A DNA stretch of 64,000 nucleotides from Scandinavium sp036409475 (lineage in GTDB: Bacteria > Pseudomonadota > Gammaproteobacteria > Enterobacterales > Enterobacteriaceae), in the NCBI RefSeq assembly GCF_036409475.1, contig NZ_JAYRCK010000025.1, positions 1-64,000 of the forward strand, given 5' to 3'. Position numbers and translations under genes: made by a program. Every line of letters starts with the position of its first letter. The stretch's first letter is position 1. Of the stretch, positions 56,681 to 64,000 are shown piece by piece. The notes under the pieces are model-generated. The model was not told the DNA's origin. It ran no database searches and saw only the letters and a list, made by a program, of their open reading frames with translations.

Positions 56681-59600
56681 ATGGACGTTAGCCGCAGAAA
56701 GTTTTTTAAAATCTGCGCGGGCGGGATGGCAGGAACCACAGCGGCAGTTCTGGGATTTGCCCCAAAACTGGCGTTGGCTCAGGCACGCAACTTCAAACTG
56801 TTGCGCGCAAAAGAGGTTCGTAATACCTGCACATACTGCTCCGTGGGATGCGGGCTGTTGATGTACAGCCAGGGTGATGGCGCGAAGAACGTGCGCGAAT
56901 CTATCTACCATATCGAGGGCGATCCGGATCATCCGGTCAGCCGTGGCGCGCTGTGTCCAAAAGGCGCTGGGCTGCTCGATTATGTTCACAGCGAAAACCG
57001 TCTGCGTTATCCGCAGTATCGCGCTCCGGGCTCCGATAAATGGCAGCGCATTTCCTGGGATGAAGCGTTCACCCGTATCGCTAAGCTGATGAAAGCCGAC
57101 CGCGATGCCAATTTCATTGAGAAAAACGAACAGGGCACCACGGTAAACCGCTGGCTTTCCACCGGGATGCTTTGCGCTTCGGCCGCCAGCAATGAATCCG
57201 GATTATTGACCCAAAAATTTGTCCGCTCCCTCGGGATGCTGGCGGTAGACAACCAGGCGCGCGTCTGACACGGACCAACGGTAGCAAGTCTTGCTCCAAC
57301 ATTTGGTCGCGGTGCGATGACCAACCACTGGGTGGATATCAAAAATGCCAACGTGGTGATGGTGATGGGCGGCAATGCCGCTGAAGCTCACCCTGTCGGT
57401 TTCCGTTGGGCTATGGAAGCCAAAAACAATAACGATGCAACGCTTATTGTGGTCGACCCACGCTTTACGCGTACCGCATCGGTGGCAGATATTTATGCGC
57501 CTATCCGTTCCGGCACGGACATTACCTTCCTGTCCGGCGTGCTGCTGTATCTGATCGAAAACAACAAAATCAACGCCGAATACGTCAAGGAATATACCAA
57601 CGCCAGCCTGCTGGTGCGGGAAGATTTCAGCTTTGAAGACGGCTTATTCAGTGGCTATGACCAGGCCAAACGTCAGTACGATAAAACCTCATGGAACTAT
57701 CAGTTCGATGAGGACGGTCACGCCAAACGTGACGATACGCTGAGTGACCCGCGCTGCGTGTGGAACCTGCTGAAAGAGCACGTTTCCCGCTACACGCCCG
57801 ACGTAGTGGAAAATATCTGCGGCACGCCGAAAGCCGATTTCCTGAAAATCTGTGAAGTGCTGGCATCAACCAGCGCGGCCGACCGCACCACGACCTTCCT
57901 GTATGCACTTGGCTGGACGCAACACACCGTTGGCTCGCAGAACATCCGTACTATGGCGATGATCCAACTGCTGCTCGGCAATATGGGTATGGCGGGCGGC
58001 GGCGTGAATGCGTTACGTGGCCACTCCAATATCCAGGGTCTGACCGATCTGGGTTTGCTGTCGACCAGCCTGCCGGGCTATCTGACTTTGCCGTCAGAAA
58101 AACAGACCGACCTGCAAACCTATCTGCAGGCCAACACGCCGAAAGCCATGCGTGCCGATCAGGTCAACTACTGGAGCAATTACCCGAAGTTCTTCGTCAG
58201 CCTGATGAAAGCGTTTTATGGCGACAAAGCACAGAAAGAGAACAATTGGGGCTTCGACTGGCTGCCGAAATGGGACCAGATGTATGACGTTATCCACTAT
58301 TTCCATCTGATGGATAAAGGTGAAGTGAACGGCTATTTCTGCCAGGGCTTTAACCCGGTGGCGTCGTTCCCTGATAAGAACAAAGTCGTACAGAGCCTGA
58401 GTAAGTTGAAGTACCTGGTGGTCATCGATCCGCTGGTCACGGAAACTTCCACCTTCTGGCAGAACCACGGTGAGATGAATGACGTGAGTTCTGCGGATAT
58501 TCAAACCGAAGTGTTCCGCTTACCGTCGACATGCTTTGCTGAAGAAGACGGGTCAATCACCAACTCCGGACGCTGGCTACAGTGGCACTGGAAAGGCGCG
58601 GAACCGCCGGGTGAGGCTATCAATGACGGTGAAATCCTCGCGGGTATTTTCCATCGTCTGCGTAACCTGTATAAGACCGAAGGCGGCAAAGGTGCTGAAC
58701 CGCTGTTGAGCATGAGCTGGCATTACAAGCTGCCAGATACCCCGGCGTCGGACGAAGTGGCGAAAGAGAACAACGGCTACGCATTGGACGATCTCTTTGA
58801 TGCCAACGGTGTCCAGATTGCGAAAAAAGGCGAACTGCTCAGTAGCTTTGCACAGCTGCGTGATGACGGTTCAACAAGCTCTTCCTGTTGGATCTACGCC
58901 GGAAGCTGGACAGAAAAAGGCAACCAGATGGCCAACCGGGATTCCTCAGACCCTTCCGGTCTTGGTAATACGCTGGGTTGGGCATGGGCGTGGCCGCTTA
59001 ACCGCCGTGTGCTTTATAACCGCGCCTCGGCGGATATCAACGGCAAACCGTGGGATCCGAAGCGGATGCTAATCCAGTGGAACGGGACGAAATGGGTGGG
59101 CAACGATATCCCTGATTTCAATACTGCACCGCCGGGCAGCGCTACCGGGCCATTTATCATGCAGCCGGAAGGCCTTGGGCGTCTGTTTGCACTTAACAAA
59201 CTCGCTGAAGGGCCATTCCCGGAACACTACGAGCCGATGGAAACGCCGCTTGGCACCAACCCGTTGCACCCGAACGTGATATCAAACCCGGTGGCTCGTC
59301 TGTATGCCGATGACGCGCTGCGTCTGGGTAAAAAAGACAAGTTTCCGTATGTCGGTACGACATATCGCCTGACGGAGCATTTCCACACCTGGACCAAACA
59401 CGCGCGGCTTAACGCCATCGCGCAGCCTGAACAGTTTGTGGAAATCAGCGAACAACTGGCGAAGAAAAAGGGCATTGCCAACGGTGACAAGGTGAAAGTC
59501 AGCAGCCAGCGTGGGTTTATTCGCGCCGTTGCCGTGGTGACTCGTCGCCTGCAAACGCTGAACGTGCATGGTCAGCAAGTGGAAACCGTCGGTATTCCGT

Positions 59601-59728
59601 TGCACTGGGGCTTTGAGGGCGTGGCGCAGAAAGGGTATATCGCGAACACCCTGACGCCGAATGTCGGCGATGCCAACTCGCAAACGCCGGAATTCAAGGC
59701 GTTTCTGGTCAACATCGAGAAGGCGTAA
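56681..59728 (+). CDS. fdnG: Formate dehydrogenase N alpha subunit, selenoprotein FdnG
   Basis: A 1015-residue molybdopterin selenoenzyme. The in-frame TGA at 57266-57268 is codon 196 and is read as selenocysteine (NQARV-Sec-HGPTVASL), not a stop, as in E. coli. A Tat signal peptide (SRRKFFKICAGGMAG) directs folded export to the periplasm. The 4Fe-4S motif CTYCSVGCGLLMY with GALCPKG lies at about 50-95, and the domains binding bis-MGD follow. It oxidises formate to CO2. MDVSRRK is the start; a TTG eight codons upstream is less likely. A SECIS-like hairpin follows the TGA. Confidence 0.97.
57280..57297 (+). promoter_or_regulatory. SECIS hairpin for selenocysteine insertion
   Basis: GG-[T]-AGCAA-GTC-TTGCT-CC starts 11 bases after the TGA codon. 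A bulged T and an apical GTC loop are the features read by SelB in bacterial SECIS elements. Confidence 0.8.
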
Positions 59729-59739
59729 GGAGCCACGCT

Positions 59740-60624
59740 ATGTCAATGGAAACACAGGACATCCTTAAACGCTCGGCAACCAACGCTGCCACTCCCGCGC
59801 CACGTGCGCGGGACTACAAGCAGGAAGTCGCCAAGCTTATCGATGTCACCTCTTGCGTGGGCTGCAAAGCCTGTCAGGTCGCCTGTTCAGAGTGGAATGA
59901 TATTCGCGATGAAGTAGGCCACTGCGTCGGGGTTTATGATAATCCGGCCGATCTCAGCGCCAAATCCTGGACGGTGATGCGCTTTAGCGAAACTGAGCAG
60001 AACGGCAAGCTGGAGTGGCTGATTCGTAAAGATGGCTGCATGCACTGCGAAGATCCCGGTTGCCTGAAGGCTTGTCCTTCAGCCGGAGCCATTATTCAGT
60101 ACGCCAACGGCATCGTCGACTTCCAGCAGGATAACTGCATTGGCTGCGGCTATTGCATTGCTGGCTGCCCATTCAACGTGCCGCGCCTGAACAAAGAGGA
60201 CAATCGGGTCTACAAATGCACGCTTTGTGTCGATCGCGTCAGCGTCGGCCAGGAGCCAGCCTGCGTAAAAACGTGTCCAACTGGGGCGATTCATTTTGGC
60301 ACCAAGCAAGAAATGCTGGATGTCGCAGAACAGCGTGTCAGCAAACTGAAAGCGCGCGGGTATGCCAATGCGGGTGTATATAACCCGCAGGGCGTGGGCG
60401 GTACGCATGTGATGTACGTGCTGCATCATGCTGATCAGCCTGAGCTGTATCACAAGCTGCCCGCTGAACCGAAAATCGACACGTCGGTGAATCTGTGGAA
60501 AGGGATCCTCAAGCCGCTATCAGCCGCCGGATTTATCGCCACCTTTGCTGGCCTGATGTACCACTACATCGGGATTGGGCCGAACAAGGAAGGGGATGAT
60601 GAAGAGGAGAACGAAGATGAGTAA
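59740..60624 (+). CDS. fdnH: Formate dehydrogenase N beta subunit FdnH
   Basis: A 294-residue membrane-anchored ferredoxin-like subunit with four 4Fe-4S cluster motifs: CVGCKACQVACSEWN, CMHCEDPGCLKACPS, CIGCGYCIAGCPFN and CTLCVDRV with CVKTCPTG. A single C-terminal helix (LKPLSAAGFIATFAGLMYHY, about 254-276) anchors it on the periplasmic face. It transfers electrons from FdnG to FdnI. Same length as the E. coli protein; its acidic tail overlaps the fdnI start by 8 bp. Confidence 0.96.
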   Translation: MSMETQDILKRSATNAATPAPRARDYKQEVAKLIDVTSCVGCKACQVACSEWNDIRDEVGHCVGVYDNPADLSAKSWTVMRFSETEQNGKLEWLIRKDGCMHCEDPGCLKACPSAGAIIQYANGIVDFQQDNCIGCGYCIAGCPFNVPRLNKEDNRVYKCTLCVDRVSVGQEPACVKTCPTGAIHFGTKQEMLDVAEQRVSKLKARGYANAGVYNPQGVGGTHVMYVLHHADQPELYHKLPAEPKIDTSVNLWKGILKPLSAAGFIATFAGLMYHYIGIGPNKEGDDEEENEDE

Positions 60625-61267
60625 GTCAAAAATGATTGTCCGCACGAAGTTCATCGACAGAGCCTGTCACTGGACGGTGGTGGTGTGCTTCTTTTTGGTC
60701 TCGCTGTCAGGCATTTCGTTCTTCTTCCCAACGCTGCAATGGCTAACTGAAACGTTCGGTACGCCACAGATGGGGCGCATACTGCATCCGTTCTTTGGCG
60801 TGCTGATTTTCGTCGCGCTGATGTTTATGTTCGTGCGCTTTGTGCGTCACAACATCCCGGACAAGCAGGATATCCCCTGGTTGAAAGGCATTGTGGAAGT
60901 GCTGAAAGGCAACGAACATAAAGTGGCGAAAGTTGGGAAGTACAACGCCGGGCAGAAAATGATGTTCTGGACCATCATGAGCATGATTTTTGTGCTGCTG
61001 ATAACCGGTGTCATTATCTGGCGGCCGTATTTTGCGGACTTTTTCCCAATTCAGGTGATTCGCTACAGCTTGTTGATTCACGCCACTTCGGCGATCGTGT
61101 TGATCCACGCCATTTTGATTCACATGTATATGGCGTTTTGGGTGAAAGGGTCGATTAAGGGCATGATTGAGGGCAAAGTGAGTCGTCGCTGGGCTAAAAA
61201 GCATCATCCTCGTTGGTACAGTGAAGTTGAACGACGGGAAGAGCAGCAAAAAAACGAACTCGTCTAA
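60617..61267 (+). CDS. fdnI: Formate dehydrogenase N cytochrome b556 subunit FdnI
   Basis: A 216-residue inner-membrane cytochrome b with four helices, starting MSKSKMIVRTKFIDRACHWT. Heme-ligating histidines lie in RACHWTVVV, RILHPFFGV and the C-terminal LIHAILIHMYMAFW segment. It reduces menaquinone with electrons from formate, completing the redox loop with nitrate reductase. ATG 60617 is chosen by homology and overlaps fdnH. Confidence 0.95.
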   Translation: MSKSKMIVRTKFIDRACHWTVVVCFFLVSLSGISFFFPTLQWLTETFGTPQMGRILHPFFGVLIFVALMFMFVRFVRHNIPDKQDIPWLKGIVEVLKGNEHKVAKVGKYNAGQKMMFWTIMSMIFVLLITGVIIWRPYFADFFPIQVIRYSLLIHATSAIVLIHAILIHMYMAFWVKGSIKGMIEGKVSRRWAKKHHPRWYSEVERREEQQKNELV

Positions 61268-61271
61268 AAAA

Positions 61272-61300
61272 GCATGGCGCCTTAACCGGCGCCATTTTTT
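61272..61300 (+). terminator. Terminator of fdnGHI
   Basis: ATGGCGCC / GGCGCCAT around TTAACC, followed by six T. It overlaps the last bases of the convergent antitoxin gene. Confidence 0.88.
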
Positions 61301-61589
61301 ATGCTTCGCGTTTCGCTAACGGGCGTAATCCTGACACATCAACCCGCTTTTCGGCTTCTTTCAGGCTCCAGGCCTGTTGCAGGTTGAGCCACAATTCAGG
61401 AGAGCTGCCAATCACAACCGACAGCTTAATTGCCATTTCCGGCGTAACCGCCGCTTTGCCGGCCAGCAGGCGGCTGGCGGTAGAAGGGGCTATGTTCATT
61501 GCACGCGCGAACTCACGCAGGCTGATGTTCAGTTCTTCCAGCGCCTCTTCGATGATATCGCCGGGACTTGAAGGGTTTGCCATTTTCAT
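61299..61589 (-). CDS. yddM: HigA-type antitoxin YddM
   Basis: A 96-residue XRE-fold antitoxin of the VapI/HigA group. The helix-turn-helix is SLREFARAMNIAPSTASRLL (about 23-42), followed by EMAIKLSVVIGSSPELWLNLQ, the HigA hallmark. It matches E. coli YddM in position after fdnI. Here it is preceded by a HigB-like gene whose stop it overlaps, making a toxin-first operon, so it should neutralise that toxin and repress the operon. Confidence 0.9.
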   Translation of the reverse strand: MKMANPSSPGDIIEEALEELNISLREFARAMNIAPSTASRLLAGKAAVTPEMAIKLSVVIGSSPELWLNLQQAWSLKEAEKRVDVSGLRPLAKREA

Positions 61590-61867
61590 CAGTGATAATC
61601 CTCATAGTTCAATACATGGGCGTTACCGTTAAAAAACTCAAAGGTCACACGCCAGTTTCCTGAAACGGTGATTGCCCAGACACCCTGACGTTCACCTTGT
61701 AATTCATGTAGCCGATATCCACGGAGGTTAAGATCGGTGACTGTTGTCGCCTCGTTCATTATGCTCAATCGGTTAAGTAAACGTTTGACATGCTTGGGGT
61801 TTACCCCGGACGCGTCGTTAAAAAAGAACAGGTCGCGTAATCCTTTATGCCGGAAGCTCATGATCAT
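61589..61867 (-). CDS. HigB-type toxin (RelE superfamily)
   Basis: About 92 residues, starting MIMSFRHKGLRDLFFFNDAS, with the HigB landmarks RLLNRLSIMNEA, YRLHELQGERQGVWAITVSG, NWRVTFEF and the terminal DYH. HigB toxins cleave mRNA at the ribosome. The exact start (61867 or 61861) is uncertain; an upstream in-frame ATG at 61891 would add eight residues not typical of the family. Toxin precedes antitoxin, as in other higBA operons. Confidence 0.87.
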   Translation of the reverse strand: MIMSFRHKGLRDLFFFNDASGVNPKHVKRLLNRLSIMNEATTVTDLNLRGYRLHELQGERQGVWAITVSGNWRVTFEFFNGNAHVLNYEDYH

Positions 61868-62084
61868 CCATCGCCATCCTTGTTCCTTCATGAGGAACAG
61901 TGTAGTGAGTGTTGCGTGTGACGCAACAACTATTTTGCGTCCACGTGAAAGTACTCAGGAGATGGTGCACCTGAAAGGCGCGTGGAATGGCGTGAAGGCG
62001 GAAAAGGGGCTGAAAGTGGCTCGCAAGAATACAAAAATCCGGCCTCAAAACCGGATTTTTTGTCACTGAAGGGGATCAGAAAAT
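61868..62084. other. Intergenic, possible coding remnant and terminator
   Basis: An open rightward frame over about 61940-62030 (EMVHLKGAWNGVKAEKGLKV) has coding-like composition but no start. A hairpin AAAATCCGG/CCGGATTTT with a T run (62033-62061) follows and can act in both directions. Confidence 0.4.
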
Positions 62085-62270
62085 CTACACAAACTTCGCC
62101 AGAGGGTCAGCGGCGGCAAAGGCGACATCACGCTCGGCTTTCGGGGGATAGATCAGTTCATTGGTGATGGCAATTTTCAGCTTCCTGGCCTCTTCGCGCA
62201 CCAGTTTCACCTGTTGATCCCAGACTTCGGTATACACCGCGCCCCAGGCCCCTAAATCCAGGCAGGTTAC
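62085..62270 (-). pseudogene. 3' fragment of an unidentified protein
   Basis: The reverse strand holds an uninterrupted coding-like frame without a start codon: LDLGAWGAVYTEVWDQQVKL, VREEARKLKIAITNELIYPP and KAERDVAFAAADPLAKFV before TAG. Upstream the frame runs into an unrelated rightward frame and a stop at 62283. It is probably the last 60 codons of a gene lost by deletion between higBA and adhP. I do not recognise the parent protein. Confidence 0.45.
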
Positions 62271-62405
62271 ATGGAAGAAGAGTTAGCCCGACATACGATC
62301 CTGGATTTGGCGCGCAAAATGCACCGCAAAGCCCCGGACACCTTCGCCATTGAAGTCAAAGAGTGGATTTCGAACCGTCGCACACAGCAGACGAAAAGTG
62401 TCTGA
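62271..62405 (+). CDS. Small unidentified protein or C-terminal remnant
   Basis: An open frame of 44 codons, MEEELARHTILDLARKMHRK then APDTFAIEVKEWISNRRTQQ, with GGCAGG before the ATG. The composition is that of a folded helical protein. It could be a complete small protein or the end of a larger one whose start was lost at the same deletion junction as the neighbouring fragment. Confidence 0.4.
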   Translation: MEEELARHTILDLARKMHRKAPDTFAIEVKEWISNRRTQQTKSV

Positions 62406-62423
62406 AGTTATGCTCTGAATTAA

Positions 62424-62448
62424 AAACGGCGCCTTGATGGCGCCGTTT
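62424..62448. terminator. Hairpin AAACGGCGCC / GGCGCCGTTT, copy 1
   Basis: A perfect 10-bp stem with a TTGAT loop, followed by a weak T run. The same stem recurs at 62590-62613. Confidence 0.65.
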
Positions 62449-62589
62449 CAGACTGCTGACAAAGAAGGAAAAAGCGTGGTTTTTCCTTCTTTGTGGTGAG
62501 CAGCCGAAAATCAATAAATTGATTTTCCTTGTTTTTTTATTCGGTACCCTATGACAAATCTCATTCGTTAGAGGTTTGTCATCACTCTC

Positions 62590-62613
62590 AAACGGCGCCA
62601 TTTGGCGCCGTTT
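62590..62613. terminator. Hairpin AAACGGCGCC / GGCGCCGTTT, copy 2 (adhP terminator)
   Basis: The same 10-bp stem as copy 1 with an ATTT loop, just after the adhP stop codon on the reverse strand. Confidence 0.7.
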
Positions 62614-62630
62614 GTCTCTATGGGCTGAGA

Positions 62631-63641
62631 TTAATGACGCAGATTGATAACCATACGACCGCGAATCTGGCCTTGTTCCATTTCTTTGAAGATAGCGTTG
62701 ATGTCTCCCAGTGGGCGCATCGTCACTTTCGGCACCACTTTGCCTTCGGCAGCAAACTGGAACGCTTCAATCAAATCCTGACGCGTGCCCACCAGCGAGC
62801 CGACAACCTGAATGCCATCCAGTACCAGGCGTGGGATATCGAGACTCATGGATTCAGGCGGTAAGCCTACAGCCACAACGCGGCCGCCAGCGCGTACTGC
62901 ATCAACTGCGGAGTTGAACGCTGCTTTTGCAACAGCTGTGACGACAGCCGCATGCGCGCCACCCGTTTTTTCCTGCACGATCTTCGCTGCATCTTCGCTA
63001 CGGGAATTGATGGTTAAATCGGCCCCCATTTCTGCCGCCAGTTTCAGCTGCTCGTCATTCACATCGAGCGCAATGACTTTGGCATTGAAGACGTTTTTAG
63101 CATATTGCAGCGCCAGATTTCCCAGACCGCCAAGGCCATAAATAGCAATCCACTGACCCGGTTTGATACCAGAAACTTTCACCGCTTTATAGGTGGTGAC
63201 ACCCGCGCAGGTGATGCTGCTGGCTGCGGCGGATTCCAGTCCGTCAGGCACTTTGACCGCGTAATCGGCCACCACGATGCACTCTTCGGCCATGCCACCA
63301 TCGACACTGTAACCGGCGTTTTTCACATCACGGCACAGCGTTTCGTTGCCGCTATTACAATATTCGCAGTGCCCGCAGCCTTCAAAGAACCATGCCACGC
63401 TGGCGCGATCGCCAGGCTTGAGGGACGTTACGCCGGGCCCAACTTCTTTCACTACCCCAATGCCTTCATGACCCAGGATCACCCCGGTTTTATCGCCAAA
63501 ATCGCCATTCTTCACGTGAAGGTCAGTGTGACAGACGCCGCAACATTCCATCTTCAGCAAGGCTTCGCCATGATTGAGCGGGCGAAGGGTTTTCTCTGTG
63601 ACAGTGACTTGATGATCGTGTGTAACTACAGCAGCCTTCAT
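62631..63641 (-). CDS. adhP: Propanol-preferring alcohol dehydrogenase AdhP
   Basis: A 336-residue zinc alcohol dehydrogenase. Catalytic zinc ligands lie in CCGVCHTDLH and GHEGIG, the structural zinc site is GCGHCEYCNSGNETLC, and NAD binding is IYGLGGLGNLALQYAKN (about 167-183). It equals E. coli AdhP in length and oxidises ethanol, propanol and related alcohols. AAAGGAGAAATCT precedes the ATG at 63641. Confidence 0.96.
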   Translation of the reverse strand: MKAAVVTHDHQVTVTEKTLRPLNHGEALLKMECCGVCHTDLHVKNGDFGDKTGVILGHEGIGVVKEVGPGVTSLKPGDRASVAWFFEGCGHCEYCNSGNETLCRDVKNAGYSVDGGMAEECIVVADYAVKVPDGLESAAASSITCAGVTTYKAVKVSGIKPGQWIAIYGLGGLGNLALQYAKNVFNAKVIALDVNDEQLKLAAEMGADLTINSRSEDAAKIVQEKTGGAHAAVVTAVAKAAFNSAVDAVRAGGRVVAVGLPPESMSLDIPRLVLDGIQVVGSLVGTRQDLIEAFQFAAEGKVVPKVTMRPLGDINAIFKEMEQGQIRGRMVINLRH

Positions 63642-63835
63642 AGATTTCTCCTTTTAGAAATGAAAATCTGCAATGCAGGCACGGCGTTTTGAGGGACGTC
63701 GTTACTTCTTTAGGGTTAATGCTTTTGCACTGAGAAGCAAGAGATCGGAAACACAAAGTCATAATTTTACAGGAATTGGTAGGATAAGCCGCCATCAAAC
63801 TCATAAGTTTGATTTATATATGCGCAAGGAATCAC

Positions 63836-63864
63836 TGAAAAAAAACAGGCACCGAAGTGCCTGT
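63836..63864 (-). terminator. Terminator of the next reverse-strand gene
   Basis: Read leftward, ACAGGCAC / GTGCCTGT around TTCG, followed by a long T run. Confidence 0.88.
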
Positions 63865-63874
63865 CAAAGAGAGG

Positions 63875-64000
63875 TTAGAGTGTTTCCAGCCGCTGTGTCA
63901 GTTCGGCAATTTCCTCCTGCCATACCTTCTGCGACTGCGGTTTTTGATGCTTTGGCTTACGGGCTTTATCTTCCGCCAGTAAGGTTTCAAGCAGCACCAG
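63875..64000 (-). CDS. C-terminal end of a gene cut by the window edge
   Basis: The reverse strand encodes 41 residues from the window edge to TAA: LVLLETLLAEDKARKPKHQK, PQSQKVWQEEIAELTQRLETL. The tail is charged and helical. Good coding composition and a clean terminator after the stop indicate a real gene, but the visible part does not identify it. Confidence 0.65.
   Translation of the reverse strand: MVLLETLLAEDKARKPKHQKPQSQKVWQEEIAELTQRLETL

Noticed and set aside
57266..57268. Apparent stop codon or frameshift in fdnG
   Set aside because: The TGA is codon 196, the known selenocysteine site, and a SECIS-type hairpin follows; the downstream frame continues the same protein without loss.
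1..64000. CRISPR array, rRNA genes, integron attC arrays, type VI structural genes
   Set aside because: No regularly spaced repeats, rRNA segments, integrase/attC pairs, or tss/vgrG/hcp genes were seen anywhere in the window.

Overview
Chromosomal segment of a member of the Enterobacteriaceae, probably in the Enterobacter / Lelliottia / Leclercia / Citrobacter neighbourhood. The backbone follows the E. coli / Salmonella order ortT-ydcY-ydcZ-mnaT-curA-mcbR-yncD-yncE-ansP, then pptA-yddH-nhoA-narVWYZU, smvR-smvA, yddG, fdnGHI, yddM and adhP. The srfABC operon and the smvA position are Salmonella-like. Species cannot be fixed from sequence alone.

Layout. (1) 1-1989: accessory debris: an IS630-family transposase cut by the window edge, a glycine-zipper exported protein, a tRNA-Lys-like element and small prophage-like pieces. 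(2) 1990-8476: a Tn3-family transposon with perfect 39-bp outer inverted repeats and a TGTTCA direct repeat at both ends. It carries an AT-rich leucine-rich-repeat protein and sits in a GNAT acetyltransferase remnant. (3) 8477-29982: backbone with yncL, ortT, an alpha/beta hydrolase, srfCBA, an orphan peptide-type binding protein, ydcY, a few accessory enzymes, ydcZ-mnaT, a cupin regulator, curA, mcbR, yncD, yncE and ansP. (4) 30511-42900: a catabolic/transport locus resembling the S-alkylcysteine salvage genes of Bacillus, split by 7.3 kb of Tn3-subfamily DNA (about 32779-40035). That insert holds a truncated tnpA, a Tn3-type res site, tnpR, a type VI-like lipase effector with a lipoprotein immunity gene, a 38-bp Tn3-type terminal repeat, a second resolvase fragment, an AT-rich YaaC-like gene and a second 38-bp terminal repeat. 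(5) 42971-64000: anaerobic respiration and detoxification genes: pptA, yddH, nhoA, nitrate reductase Z (narZYWV) with transporter narU, the smvRA biocide efflux pair, yddG, the selenocysteine-containing formate dehydrogenase N (fdnGHI), a HigBA-type toxin-antitoxin pair and adhP.

How the genes work together. FdnGHI oxidises periplasmic formate and passes electrons through the quinone pool to NarZYV, with NarU moving nitrate and nitrite; a NarL/P-like and an FNR-like site precede fdnG. SmvA, YddG, NhoA, CurA and MnaT handle toxic or reactive small molecules.

The most unusual feature is the cargo of the Tn3-family elements. In the 32.8-40.0 kb insert two consecutive cassettes share the plan resolvase - cargo - terminal repeat, that is, the plan of Tn3 with its beta-lactamase replaced, in one case by an antibacterial effector/immunity pair and in the other by a YaaC-like gene of unknown function. 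The third cargo gene, the LRR protein, lies between the ends of a different Tn3-family element, one of which is a 174-bp inverted copy of the other end.
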